This document shows, in pieces, positions 52,336-60,420 of a stretch of 64,000 bases of DNA. A program made the position numbers and the translations under genes. How positions within the stretch are numbered: position 1 is the stretch's first letter; every line of letters starts with the position of its first letter. This stretch comes from Ruegeria sp. HKCCSA071 (GTDB lineage: Bacteria > Pseudomonadota > Alphaproteobacteria > Rhodobacterales > Rhodobacteraceae). The DNA lies in assembly GCF_017872555.1 (NCBI RefSeq), contig NZ_JAEDOX010000001.1, forward strand, positions 806,001-870,000, read 5' to 3'. The notes below the pieces were generated by a model. That model did no database searches. It worked only from the letters and a program-made list of their open reading frames with translations, and was not told the origin of the DNA.

Positions 52336-53154
52336 TTATTGCGCATTGGGGAAAAACACCTGCTGACCGTCCAGCCGGAAAGAAGCGATCGCCTCCTGCC
52401 CGTCCGGCCCGGTCAACCAGTCGATGAACCGCTGACCAGAGGCAGCGCGCACATGCGGATGCTTTTCGGGATTTACGAGGATCACACCGTATTGATTGAA
52501 CAGACGCGGATCACCTTCAACCAGGATCTCAAGATTGCCTCTGTTACCAAAGGACAGCCAGGTCGCCCGATCTGTCAGAGTATACGCATCCATGCCGCTG
52601 GCCACGTTCAGAGTCGCACCCATACCTGAACCGGTTTCCCGATACCAACTGCCGGACGCGCCGGTCGGATCCGCCCCCGCAGCCGACCAATGCCGCAGTT
52701 CAGCCTTGTGCGTTCCGCTATCATCGCCGCGCGACGCAAACGGGGCTTCAGCCTTTGCAATCGCTGTAAGAGCGCTCAGAATGTCGGCACCACCGCGAAT
52801 TCCGGCGGGATCTGCCTTGGGGCCCACCAATACAAAATCGTTATACATCAGGTCCTTCCGCTCCACGCCATATCCATCAGCGACGAATTTCTCTTCGGCG
52901 GATTTGGCGTGAACCAGCAGGACGTCCCCGTCACCATTGACCGCATTGCGGATTGCCTGACCGGTTCCTACGGCCACAACCCGCACGTCAATGCCCGACT
53001 CGGCCTCGAACCACGGCAGTATATAGTCCAACAGCCCCGAGTTCTGGGTGGATGTCGTAGACTGCACGACAATGAACGGTGTCTCTGCCAAGGCCGCATT
53101 TGCCGACAGACCAAGGGCCATCACTGCCGCCCGAAGTATTGCGCGGAACATCAT
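52336..53154 (-). CDS. tupA: Tungstate/molybdate ABC transporter substrate-binding protein (TupA-like)
   Basis: A 272-aa periplasmic protein. A signal of about 23 residues precedes VQSTTSTQNSGLLDYILPWFEAESGI, the TupA signature with the TTST oxyanion loop. It continues with the family blocks SRGDDSGTHKAEL and WYRETGSGMGATLNVASGMDAYTLTDR and ends HPHVRAASGQRFIDWLTGPDGQ. TupA selects tungstate over molybdate. It is last in a tupB-tupC-tupA operon convergent to the FDH operon, fitting metal supply for FDH. Specificity for W versus Mo is inferred. Confidence 0.88.
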   Translation of the reverse strand: MMFRAILRAAVMALGLSANAALAETPFIVVQSTTSTQNSGLLDYILPWFEAESGIDVRVVAVGTGQAIRNAVNGDGDVLLVHAKSAEEKFVADGYGVERKDLMYNDFVLVGPKADPAGIRGGADILSALTAIAKAEAPFASRGDDSGTHKAELRHWSAAGADPTGASGSWYRETGSGMGATLNVASGMDAYTLTDRATWLSFGNRGNLEILVEGDPRLFNQYGVILVNPEKHPHVRAASGQRFIDWLTGPDGQEAIASFRLDGQQVFFPNAQ

Positions 53155-53171
53155 TTTCTCCGTTTTATCTT

Positions 53172-53906
53172 TTAGGTAACCAATCCACCCGCGAGATAGC
53201 GACGCGATGCTTCACTTTCGGGGGTATCCAAAACCTGTTTTGCGGGGCCGTGTTCAACCACATGACCGCCCTGCATCATGACCACATCCGAGGCCAAACG
53301 ACGGGCCTGCCCAATATCATGTGTCACCATAACGATCCGTACACCCCGCGCCGAGGCGCGCAGAACCATACGTTCGATCATCTGTGTCGCGCCGGGATCA
53401 AGGGCGCTGGTGGGTTCGTCCAGAAACAGTGTTTCGGGCTCCAGCGCCAAAGCACGCAAAATGGCCAGCCTCTGGGCCTCGCCCCCCGAGAGCGACCGGG
53501 CGGATTGCCGGGCCTTCCCATCCAGCCCGCCTTCAGCAAGCAACTCGGCGATACGTGCCTTTCTTGCCCTTCGCCCCATGCCCTGACGCTTGAGGACAAA
53601 ACCCAGGTTCGCAGCAACAGACCGTCGCAACAGAACCGGTCTCTGAAATACCATGGCTTGGCGCGCTTTCTGCGCAGCGCCCAGATGGTTTCCATCCTGC
53701 ACCACCCGCCCGCGATCCGGCGAGATCAGGCCATGCAAACACCGCAGCAACAGACTTTTGCCCGCACCGTTGGGGCCAAGAAGCAACGTCGGCCCCGGAC
53801 CATCCAGAATCAATGAAGGAACATCCAGCAAAACCTTGCCGTTGCTGAGAATTTGCACATTTTCAACCGTCAGACAGTTCGACATGTCACAGATCACGTC
53901 ACGCAT
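53172..53906 (-). CDS. tupC: Tungstate-type ABC transporter ATP-binding protein
   Basis: A 244-aa ABC ATPase with Walker A GPNGAGKS, the signature LSGGEAQRLAI, Walker B LFLDEPTSALD and the switch His in VTHD. It lacks the C-terminal molybdate-binding (TOBE) domain of ModC, in keeping with TupC. Start at ATG 53906 is favoured by GGAGGGG nine bases upstream inside the end of tupB, giving an eight-base overlap. Operon with tupB and tupA. Confidence 0.88.
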   Translation of the reverse strand: MRDVICDMSNCLTVENVQILSNGKVLLDVPSLILDGPGPTLLLGPNGAGKSLLLRCLHGLISPDRGRVVQDGNHLGAAQKARQAMVFQRPVLLRRSVAANLGFVLKRQGMGRRARKARIAELLAEGGLDGKARQSARSLSGGEAQRLAILRALALEPETLFLDEPTSALDPGATQMIERMVLRASARGVRIVMVTHDIGQARRLASDVVMMQGGHVVEHGPAKQVLDTPESEASRRYLAGGLVT

Positions 53907-54612
53907 GGCTCAACCCCTCCTGCTCGGCCCGCAAACTGACCGCGCTGACCATCGCGTTTACGGCAACTGCAATCCCGATCAGGATCGCCCCCAACGCCAG
54001 TGCCAGCGACAGATTTCCCTTCGACGTTTCAAGCGCAATGGTTGTCGTCATCACGCGGGTCACATGATTGATGTTTCCGCCAACGATGATAACCGCGCCC
54101 ACCTCGGCGATGGCGCGTCCGAAACCGGCAAGCAGGGCCGTGACAAGCGCCAGTCGCGCATCCCACAACAAAACCGGAACCGAGGCCAGCCGTGACACAC
54201 CCAAGGACCGCAGCTGTTCGGAATATTCCTCAGCCAACATTTCAACAACCTGTCGCGTCAGAGCCGTGACAATGGGGGTGACCAAAACGACCTGCGCAAT
54301 GATCATGGCGGTCGGAGTGTACAAAAGCTCAAGCACTCCCAAAGGACCCGAACGGGACAGCATCAGATAGACCAGCAGGCCTACGACAACCGGCGGAAAC
54401 CCCATCAGTGCATTCATCAGGACGATCAGCATCCGGCGGCCGGGGAACCGTGCGACGGCCAATGCAGCCCCCACGGGCATTCCGATCAGAGCAGAAACCA
54501 GAACCGCAAACACGGACACTTTCAGAGACAACAGCACAATTGCCCACAGCTCAGAATCTCCCCCAAGGATCAAGGCAATCGCAGCGCTGAATTCTGATGA
54601 AAATTCCTGCAT
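53899..54612 (-). CDS. tupB: Tungstate-type ABC transporter permease
   Basis: A 237-aa permease with five to six helices. The EAA-like cytoplasmic loop is EQLRSLGVSRLASVPVLLWDARLALVTALLAGFGRAIAEVGAVIIVGGN, and NALMGFPPVVVGLLVYLMLSRSGPLG is the other well-conserved TupB region. The start is ATG 54612, with GAGAAGAGA before it; the open frame upstream lacks a start signal. It heads the operon; the 158 bases upstream hold its promoter and the terminator of the next unit. Confidence 0.88.
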   Translation of the reverse strand: MQEFSSEFSAAIALILGGDSELWAIVLLSLKVSVFAVLVSALIGMPVGAALAVARFPGRRMLIVLMNALMGFPPVVVGLLVYLMLSRSGPLGVLELLYTPTAMIIAQVVLVTPIVTALTRQVVEMLAEEYSEQLRSLGVSRLASVPVLLWDARLALVTALLAGFGRAIAEVGAVIIVGGNINHVTRVMTTTIALETSKGNLSLALALGAILIGIAVAVNAMVSAVSLRAEQEGLSHA

Positions 54613-54720
54613 TCTCTTCTCAAACACCTGCGCTTCGTACAAAACACATTAGATTACATGGAAATACTACTTCATATCGGTGCCAAGTACAGACACAATT
54701 CCGACACCACGAATACGAAA

Positions 54721-54742
54721 CGCGGCCCCGATTGGGACCGCG
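54721..54742 (-). terminator. Terminator-like hairpin after the pyrimidine ABC operon
   Basis: CGCGGTCCC-AATC-GGGGCCGCG on the minus strand, with one mismatch, followed by TTTCGTATT. It starts 28 bases after the stop of the substrate-binding protein gene at 54771, so it probably ends that operon. Confidence 0.65.
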
Positions 54743-54770
54743 CTTTTGACCTTCAAATTAACGGTTAGCG

Positions 54771-55766
54771 TCAGTTCAGAGCAGCGTCCGTGATCTGGTG
54801 CGTCCAGGCCCCTTCGGGTTCCTTGGTGATCGCCGGATTTTCCGCAGATACGGCCGACAACAGCGTTTTCACTGTCTGCTCGTAGTCCGCTGGATCTAGC
54901 GCACCGTCGGATCCTTCGATCAGCTTCGCTACCTCGCCCATCATGTAAACCTGATGGTCCAGCTCCTGCGCGCCGGTCTCGTCAAACTCCAGAACGATTT
55001 CAGCGGCCTCTTCCTGATTTTCAGCCGCGTATTTCCAGCCTTTCATCGACGCCCGAACAAAACGCTCCATTTTGTCGACAAACGCTGGATCGTTCAGGTT
55101 TTCCTCCATAACATAAAGCCCGTCCTCCAGCATACCGAACCCCATCTGCAAATAGTTGAAAGTCACCAACTCTTCCGGGGTGATACCAGCCTGAAGGATC
55201 TGGCGGTATTCGTTATAAGTCATGGTCGAGATGCAATCCGCTTGCCCTTGGATCAAAGGATCTGCGGAAAACGCCTGCTTCAGAACAGTAACGCCGTTCT
55301 CATCAGCACCATCGGTCTCGATGCCTAGAGACGCCATCCAAGCGTAGAATGGGTATTCATTGCCAAAGAACCAGACCCCCATGGTGCGACCTGGGAAATC
55401 CTCAGGCGATTCAACTCCTGTGGATTTCAGGCAGTTAACTTGAAGACCGCCTGTTTTGAATGGCTGAGCAATGTTTACTAGCGGAACACCGCGCTCGCGT
55501 GCAGCCAAGCCGGCGGCCATCCACGTGGTGATAACGTCTGCACCGCCACCAGCGATCACTTGCTCCGGTGCAATATCGGGGCCGCCCGGTTTGATTGTGA
55601 CATCAAGCCCCTCTTCGTCGTAGAAACCCTTTGCTTCTGCCACAAAGTAGCCAGCAAACTGCGCCTGCCCAACCCATTTCAGCTGCAACGTCACTTCGTC
55701 TGCCGCAAACACCGTGCTGGCTGCCAAACTGAAGGCGGCAACCGCCCCGCTAAGTAGCTTGTTCAT
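54771..55766 (-). CDS. ABC transporter substrate-binding protein (NMT1/THI5-like), pyrimidine operon
   Basis: A 331-aa periplasmic protein with a signal peptide (LLSGAVAAFSLAASTVFA). The block LQLKWVGQAQFAGYFVAEAKGFYDEEGLDVTI is the NMT1/THI5 signature, shared by proteins that bind pyrimidine-like and thiamine-precursor ligands. It is the last gene of the ABC set that begins after dihydropyrimidinase, so uracil, thymine or dihydropyrimidines are the likely ligands, by inference. No thiamine riboswitch is seen. GGAG-type bases precede the ATG. Confidence 0.85.
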   Translation of the reverse strand: MNKLLSGAVAAFSLAASTVFAADEVTLQLKWVGQAQFAGYFVAEAKGFYDEEGLDVTIKPGGPDIAPEQVIAGGGADVITTWMAAGLAARERGVPLVNIAQPFKTGGLQVNCLKSTGVESPEDFPGRTMGVWFFGNEYPFYAWMASLGIETDGADENGVTVLKQAFSADPLIQGQADCISTMTYNEYRQILQAGITPEELVTFNYLQMGFGMLEDGLYVMEENLNDPAFVDKMERFVRASMKGWKYAAENQEEAAEIVLEFDETGAQELDHQVYMMGEVAKLIEGSDGALDPADYEQTVKTLLSAVSAENPAITKEPEGAWTHQITDAALN

Positions 55767-55831
55767 TTTCCTATCTCCTAGTTGCTTTTGATTGCCCCGT
55801 TGTCGAGGTCTGTTGAATTATTCCTTCGTTT

Positions 55832-56677
55832 TCATCGACGCTGCGACGGGTGCCAGAACGTCACGACCTTCTCGATACCAGCGACAAGCCCGTAAAAGGC
55901 GGTCCCGGCAAGTGCAGCTACGACGATCTCAGCCCAAACCATATCAAGTGACAGCTGGCCGACGCTGGTAGAAATCCGAAAGCCCATCCCCACGATCGGC
56001 GATCCGAAGAATTCAGCCACGATGGCGCCAATCAAAGCCAAAGTTGTTGAAATCTTCAACCCGTTGAAAATGAAAGGCATCGCCGCAGGCAGCCGCAGCT
56101 TCAGAAAGCTCTGCCAATAGCTTGCTGCATAGGTTTCCATCAAGTCACGCTGCATCGCGGTGGCCTCGCGCAGTCCGGCCACGGTGTTGACCAGCATCGG
56201 AAAGAACACCATCACAACGACCACCGCCGCTTTGGAATGCCAATCAAACCCGAACCACATGACCAGAATGGGTGCCGTCCCCACGATGGGCAAAGCCGCG
56301 ACGAAATTCCCGACTGGCAATAACCCCAAACGCAGGAAATCCCACCGATCGACGGCAATCGCCATAAGGAAGGCCGATCCACAGCCGATGACATATCCGC
56401 TGAGCGCTCCTTTCAGGATTGTCTGAACAAAGTCGGCCCAAAGAATATCAAGGCTACCTGCAAATCGCACCGCTATGGCAGACGGTGCTGGCAGAATGAC
56501 CAGCGGCACTTCAAGCCCGCGGACCACCAGCTCCCAGACTCCGACAATGGTCAGACCAAAAACCACCGGTGCCAGGAAGCGTACCATCTGGCTGTCGGCT
56601 TGCGGGCCACTGGCCAATCGGCTGTTCAACCACCAGCCGAAAGCCCACAGCAGCAAAGCAAAGACAACCAACATCAT
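55832..56677 (-). CDS. ABC transporter permease 2, pyrimidine operon
   Basis: A 281-aa BPD-type permease with about six helices and the cytoplasmic EAA-type loop LMETYAASYWQSFLKLRLPAAMPFIFNGLKISTTLALIGAIVAEFFG. It is related to the SsuC/TauC/ThiX group. Its ATG overlaps the stop of the preceding permease by four bases. It forms, with the gene at 56674, a heterodimeric channel; the two share the same EAA-loop plan but differ in the N-terminal half. Confidence 0.88.
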   Translation of the reverse strand: MMLVVFALLLWAFGWWLNSRLASGPQADSQMVRFLAPVVFGLTIVGVWELVVRGLEVPLVILPAPSAIAVRFAGSLDILWADFVQTILKGALSGYVIGCGSAFLMAIAVDRWDFLRLGLLPVGNFVAALPIVGTAPILVMWFGFDWHSKAAVVVVMVFFPMLVNTVAGLREATAMQRDLMETYAASYWQSFLKLRLPAAMPFIFNGLKISTTLALIGAIVAEFFGSPIVGMGFRISTSVGQLSLDMVWAEIVVAALAGTAFYGLVAGIEKVVTFWHPSQRR

Positions 56678-57591
56678 TGCGCCATCCCCATCCGCTTCAG
56701 AACCGACCGTTCAATCAATCCCAGCAAACCGACCATGCAGGCGGCCAGAATGGCCGCTGCGAACAGCGCTGACCATATCTGCACGGTTTGTCCATAGTAA
56801 CTGCCCGCCAGCAACCGAGCACCCAATCCTGCGACAGCGCCTGTCGGCAGCTCGCCCACGATTGCGCCGACCAGCGACGCCGCAATACCGATCTTCAATG
56901 AGGTAAACAGGTATGGCATCGACGCAGGCAGGCGCAGTTTCCAAAACCCCTGCGATTGGCTGGCATTATAGGTCCGCAACAGGTCAAGTTGCATCGCGTC
57001 AGGGCTGCGCAACCCTTTGACCATGCCGACGACAACCGGGAAAAAGCTCAGATACGCTGAGATGATCGCCTTGGGAATGATCCCCTGAACCCCGACCGAG
57101 TAAAGGACCACGATAATCATCGGTGCCAGAGCGATAATCGGGATCGTCTGGCTCACGATAGCCCATGGCATGACCGACAAATCCATCACGCGGCTATGCA
57201 CGATCCCAACGGCCAACAAGACACCCAGCCCGGTCCCGATGACAAAGCCCAGCATCGTGGCGCTGAGTGTCACCCATCCATGAAAGACCAGCGATCTTTT
57301 CGAGTTGATTTTCTTCAGGACGGTTGTATCCCACAGTTCAATCGCCACCTGATGAGGGGATGGCAAACGGGGCTTGCCCTGCTCCCAAGCAGCTGGAATT
57401 GCAAACGAATTATCCAGAACGAGACCGAACTCTCCCAGATCCCGACGCGCGCTTGCGGTGGGTGGCTGAACCTCGGCACCGCCACGTTCAAGTTCGGTCA
57501 AAACCCCTTTGATGTTCATCGGAACGCAAGCGACATACCAGAACAGAACGATCACGGCGACGACTGTGAAAACGGCGATGATCTGCTTCAT
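56674..57591 (-). CDS. ABC transporter permease 1, pyrimidine operon
   Basis: A 305-aa permease. After an N-terminal helix comes a periplasmic insertion (about residues 20-85) and then six helices with the EAA loop LLRTYNASQSQGFWKLRLPASMPYLFTSLKIGIAASLVGAIVGELPTG. ATG 57591 overlaps the stop of the acetyltransferase gene by four bases (ATGA); a GTG at 57600 is possible. Same family as the second permease; the periplasmic insertion is absent there. Confidence 0.87.
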   Translation of the reverse strand: MKQIIAVFTVVAVIVLFWYVACVPMNIKGVLTELERGGAEVQPPTASARRDLGEFGLVLDNSFAIPAAWEQGKPRLPSPHQVAIELWDTTVLKKINSKRSLVFHGWVTLSATMLGFVIGTGLGVLLAVGIVHSRVMDLSVMPWAIVSQTIPIIALAPMIIVVLYSVGVQGIIPKAIISAYLSFFPVVVGMVKGLRSPDAMQLDLLRTYNASQSQGFWKLRLPASMPYLFTSLKIGIAASLVGAIVGELPTGAVAGLGARLLAGSYYGQTVQIWSALFAAAILAACMVGLLGLIERSVLKRMGMAQ

Positions 57592-58031
57592 GCGTGCCAC
57601 TCCATACGATAGACGGGCACTGTATCCGGCGGTGCAGGTAGTTCTTCGGCAGTTACCTCGAACCCTTCACGGCGGTAAAACCGCTGCGCCGACCGATTGG
57701 GTTTGTGTGTTGTCAGCCAAAGATGGGTCCGACCCTGCTTCGCCTTGTCAACGAAACGCTTGCCAATTCCCTGCCCCGTCCGGCTGCAATACAACGCGCC
57801 GAGTTTACACTGTGCCGGATCAACGGACATGTAACAATCAACCGGATCACCCGCGACCCAGATTTCGCGGCTGTCAAACGCATCGCGGATCAAGATCGCC
57901 AGTTTTTCAACTGGCAATTCATCAGGCATCCAGTCCGTCTGCGAGGCCCAGTTGTAAATCACGCGGGCACAAGCCGGCACGTCACCTACCACGGCCCGTC
58001 TGATGGTTTCTGTCCCCGGATCAGTCGTCAT
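57588..58031 (-). CDS. GNAT family N-acetyltransferase
   Basis: A 147-aa protein of the GNAT fold. IRRAVVGDVPACARVIYNWAS is the N-terminal part, and LYCSRTGQGIGKRFVDKAKQ carries the acetyl-CoA-binding Q/RxxGxG/A loop (RTGQGIGK). The tail THKPNRSAQRFYRREGFEV is standard. ATG 58031 lies within the last codons of the upstream ATPase gene, and its stop overlaps the permease start, so it is coupled on both sides. Its place inside an ABC operon is unusual. Its substrate is unknown; an amine made in pyrimidine breakdown is one possibility. Confidence 0.82.
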   Translation of the reverse strand: MTTDPGTETIRRAVVGDVPACARVIYNWASQTDWMPDELPVEKLAILIRDAFDSREIWVAGDPVDCYMSVDPAQCKLGALYCSRTGQGIGKRFVDKAKQGRTHLWLTTHKPNRSAQRFYRREGFEVTAEELPAPPDTVPVYRMEWHA

Positions 58032-58818
58032 AAGAATGCCCCGCCCGCAACCCGTCGCGAACACGATGGGCCACTTCGATGAATTCCGAAGTGTCACGAA
58101 TGTCCAAGGGCCGTTCCTTTGGCAGCGGGCTGTCGATCACATCCGTAATCCGCCCCGGCCGCGGGCTCATCACGACAATTTTAGTACTCAGATAAACGGC
58201 TTCTGGAATCGAATGCGTCACGAATCCGATGGTCTTTTCGGTTCTTGCCCAAAGCGCCAAAAGCTGCTCGTTCAGGTGGTCGCGCACAATCTCATCCAAA
58301 GCGCCGAACGGCTCATCCATCAACAAGATATCAGCATCAAAGGCCAAGGCCCGCGCGATGCTGGCGCGCTGCTGCATCCCGCCGGATAACTGCCATGGAA
58401 ACTTTCCGCCAAATCCTTCAAGATCAACCAGTTCAAGGACTTTTCTCACCCTTTCTTCCTGCTCGGACGCGGAATAGCCCATGATCTCAAGCGGCAACTT
58501 GATGTTCTTTGCTATGGTGCGCCAGGGATAAAGGCCCGCCGCCTGAAAGACATACCCATAGGCCCTGTTCCGCCGCGCTTCGTCCGCGGTCATTCCGTTG
58601 ACAGTCAGCGACCCGCCGGTCTGTGTCTCCAAGGCCGCGATGCAGCGCAGGAAAGTGGTTTTTCCACAGCCCGAGGGGCCAATGAAACTAACAAATTCAC
58701 CCTTGTCGATCGTCAGGTTCACGTCTTTCAACGCGTGAACAGGCCCGTCATTGGTTTGAAAGGTGAGGTCAAGCTGCCTTGCTTCGATGACGTGCTGGGT
58801 CGTGCTTTCAGTGGTCAT
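58021..58818 (-). CDS. ABC transporter ATP-binding protein, pyrimidine operon
   Basis: A 265-aa ATPase of the SsuB/TauB/ThiZ type: Walker A GPSGCGKTT, signature LSGGMQQRASIARAL, Walker B ILLMDEPFGALDE, and switch His in VTHSIPEAVYLS. It energises uptake through the two permeases that follow. The gene starts 54 bases from the dihydropyrimidinase stop on the minus strand, in the same operon. Confidence 0.9.
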   Translation of the reverse strand: MTTESTTQHVIEARQLDLTFQTNDGPVHALKDVNLTIDKGEFVSFIGPSGCGKTTFLRCIAALETQTGGSLTVNGMTADEARRNRAYGYVFQAAGLYPWRTIAKNIKLPLEIMGYSASEQEERVRKVLELVDLEGFGGKFPWQLSGGMQQRASIARALAFDADILLMDEPFGALDEIVRDHLNEQLLALWARTEKTIGFVTHSIPEAVYLSTKIVVMSPRPGRITDVIDSPLPKERPLDIRDTSEFIEVAHRVRDGLRAGHSYDD

Positions 58819-58872
58819 TCTACTGCCTTGAAAAGAGTGGTGCCGGGGCCGCCCAGATAGCGGCCCAACGGA

Positions 58873-60327
58873 TCAAACCCCCGTCGCCGGGATACCTGTC
58901 CGCTCAACCGGCCGAGGGGCGGTTAGTTCCTTCCACGCGCTCAAAGCCTTGTTGACAGTCGTATTTGCCTCGCGCGCAACGAACTCGCCATGGCCTTCCT
59001 GCGTGCGGATTTCACCATCATGTACCGCAACCTGTCCACGGGTCAGCGTAAAGCGCGGCAGGCCTTTGACCTCTTTGCCCTCAAACACGTTGTAGTCGAT
59101 CGAAGATTGCTGCGTACTGGCTGTGATCGTTTTCGTTTTTTCAGGATCCCACACTACGATATCTGCATCCGCCCCAACAAGGATCGCGCCTTTTTTCGGA
59201 TAGCAATTCAGTATCTTGGCGATGTTTGTTGAAGTCACTGCAACAAATTCATTGGGCGTCAGGCGTCCGGTATTCACACCGTGCGTCCACAGCATCGGCA
59301 TCCGATCTTCCAGACCGCCGGTCCCGTTCGGGATCTTGGTGAAATCCCCAACTCCAAAGCGTTTTTGTTCGGTCGTAAAGGCGCAATGGTCGGTTGCCAC
59401 AACACTCAGCGATCCTGATTGCAGGCCATTCCACAAGCTGTCCTGATGCTGCTTATTGCGGAACGGGGGGCTCATGACCCGCCGCGCGGCGTGGTCCCAA
59501 TCCTGATTGAAATATTCGCTTTCATCCAGAGTCAGATGCTGAATCAACGGTTCGCCCCACACCCTCTTGCCCAGCATTCGGGCCCGACGAATGGCTTCAT
59601 GAGATTCTTCGCAGGATGTATGAACAACATATAGCGGCACCCCCGCCATATCAGCGATCATGATGGCCCGGTTGGTGGCCTCACCCTCTACTTGCGGCGG
59701 TCGGGAATAGGCATGCGCTTCGGGGCCAGAGTTTCCCTCTGCCAGCAGCTTGGCGCTCAGCTCGGCAACGACGTCTCCGTTCTCGGCATGCACCATTGCG
59801 ATGCCGCCCAGTTCGGCCAAACGCCTGAACGAGGCATAAAGCTCATCATCATTCACCATCAGCGCGCCTTTATAGGCCATGAAATGTTTGAAGGTGTTGA
59901 TGCCGCGCGTCTCAATCACGGTCTTGAGGTCATCAAATACCTGTTCCCCCCACCATGTCACCGCCATGTGGAACGAATAATCGCAATTCGCCCGTGTCGA
60001 TTTGTTGTCCCAGCGCTTCAGGGCATCCAGCAGGCTTTCGCCCGGATTGGGCAGCGCGAAGTCAACAACCATCGTCGTGCCCCCTGCCAGGGCCGCCCGT
60101 GTACCGCTTTCAAAATCATCGCTGGAATAGGTGCCCATGAACGGCATTTCCAGATGGGTATGCGGATCAATCCCACCGGGCATCACATAACAGCCGGTCG
60201 CGTCCAGCTCGTTATCCCCTTTCAGACCCATCCCGATCCCCGTGATGACGCCGCCTTCGACCAATACATCCGCCTTGTATGACAAATCCGCGGTGACAAC
60301 GGTTCCGTTTTTAATAACAGTACTCAT
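58873..60327 (-). CDS. hydA: Dihydropyrimidinase
   Basis: A 484-aa amidohydrolase that opens dihydrouracil or dihydrothymine to the N-carbamoyl-beta-amino acid. Metal-binding motifs are PGGIDPHTHLEMPF, the carbamylated Lys in FKHFMAYKGALMV, and VVHTSCEES with ATDHCAFTTEQK. ATG 60327 has AGGGAG before it; the open frame reaches back to 60510 through the repeat element. It is the second enzyme of the reductive pyrimidine pathway, between preA and the carbamoyl amidohydrolase. Confidence 0.95.
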   Translation of the reverse strand: MSTVIKNGTVVTADLSYKADVLVEGGVITGIGMGLKGDNELDATGCYVMPGGIDPHTHLEMPFMGTYSSDDFESGTRAALAGGTTMVVDFALPNPGESLLDALKRWDNKSTRANCDYSFHMAVTWWGEQVFDDLKTVIETRGINTFKHFMAYKGALMVNDDELYASFRRLAELGGIAMVHAENGDVVAELSAKLLAEGNSGPEAHAYSRPPQVEGEATNRAIMIADMAGVPLYVVHTSCEESHEAIRRARMLGKRVWGEPLIQHLTLDESEYFNQDWDHAARRVMSPPFRNKQHQDSLWNGLQSGSLSVVATDHCAFTTEQKRFGVGDFTKIPNGTGGLEDRMPMLWTHGVNTGRLTPNEFVAVTSTNIAKILNCYPKKGAILVGADADIVVWDPEKTKTITASTQQSSIDYNVFEGKEVKGLPRFTLTRGQVAVHDGEIRTQEGHGEFVAREANTTVNKALSAWKELTAPRPVERTGIPATGV

Positions 60328-60359
60328 TTTGAACTCCCTGATGCGGTCTGCGCCGCTTG

Positions 60360-60420
60360 CTTCATCTGGCCAAAAATATCCCGGGGGAGTCGCCCTTGGG
60401 CGACGGGGGCAGCGCCCCCT
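60360..60420 (-). repeat. Structured extragenic element, copy 2, after the amidohydrolase gene
   Basis: On the minus strand it begins at the amidohydrolase stop: GGGGGC-GCT-GCCCCC, then GTCGCCC-AA-GGGCGAC, then CTCCCCCGGGATATTTTT and GGCCAGATGAAG. This last part agrees with the element at 24783-24814 except for one or two bases; the middle hairpin differs in sequence but keeps its shape. It separates the amidohydrolase gene from hydA. Confidence 0.75.

Noticed and set aside
54771..55766. Thiamine-precursor transporter reading of the NMT1/THI5-like binding protein
   Set aside because: No TPP riboswitch or thiamine genes are near; the operon contains dihydropyrimidinase instead. Kept only as an alternative.
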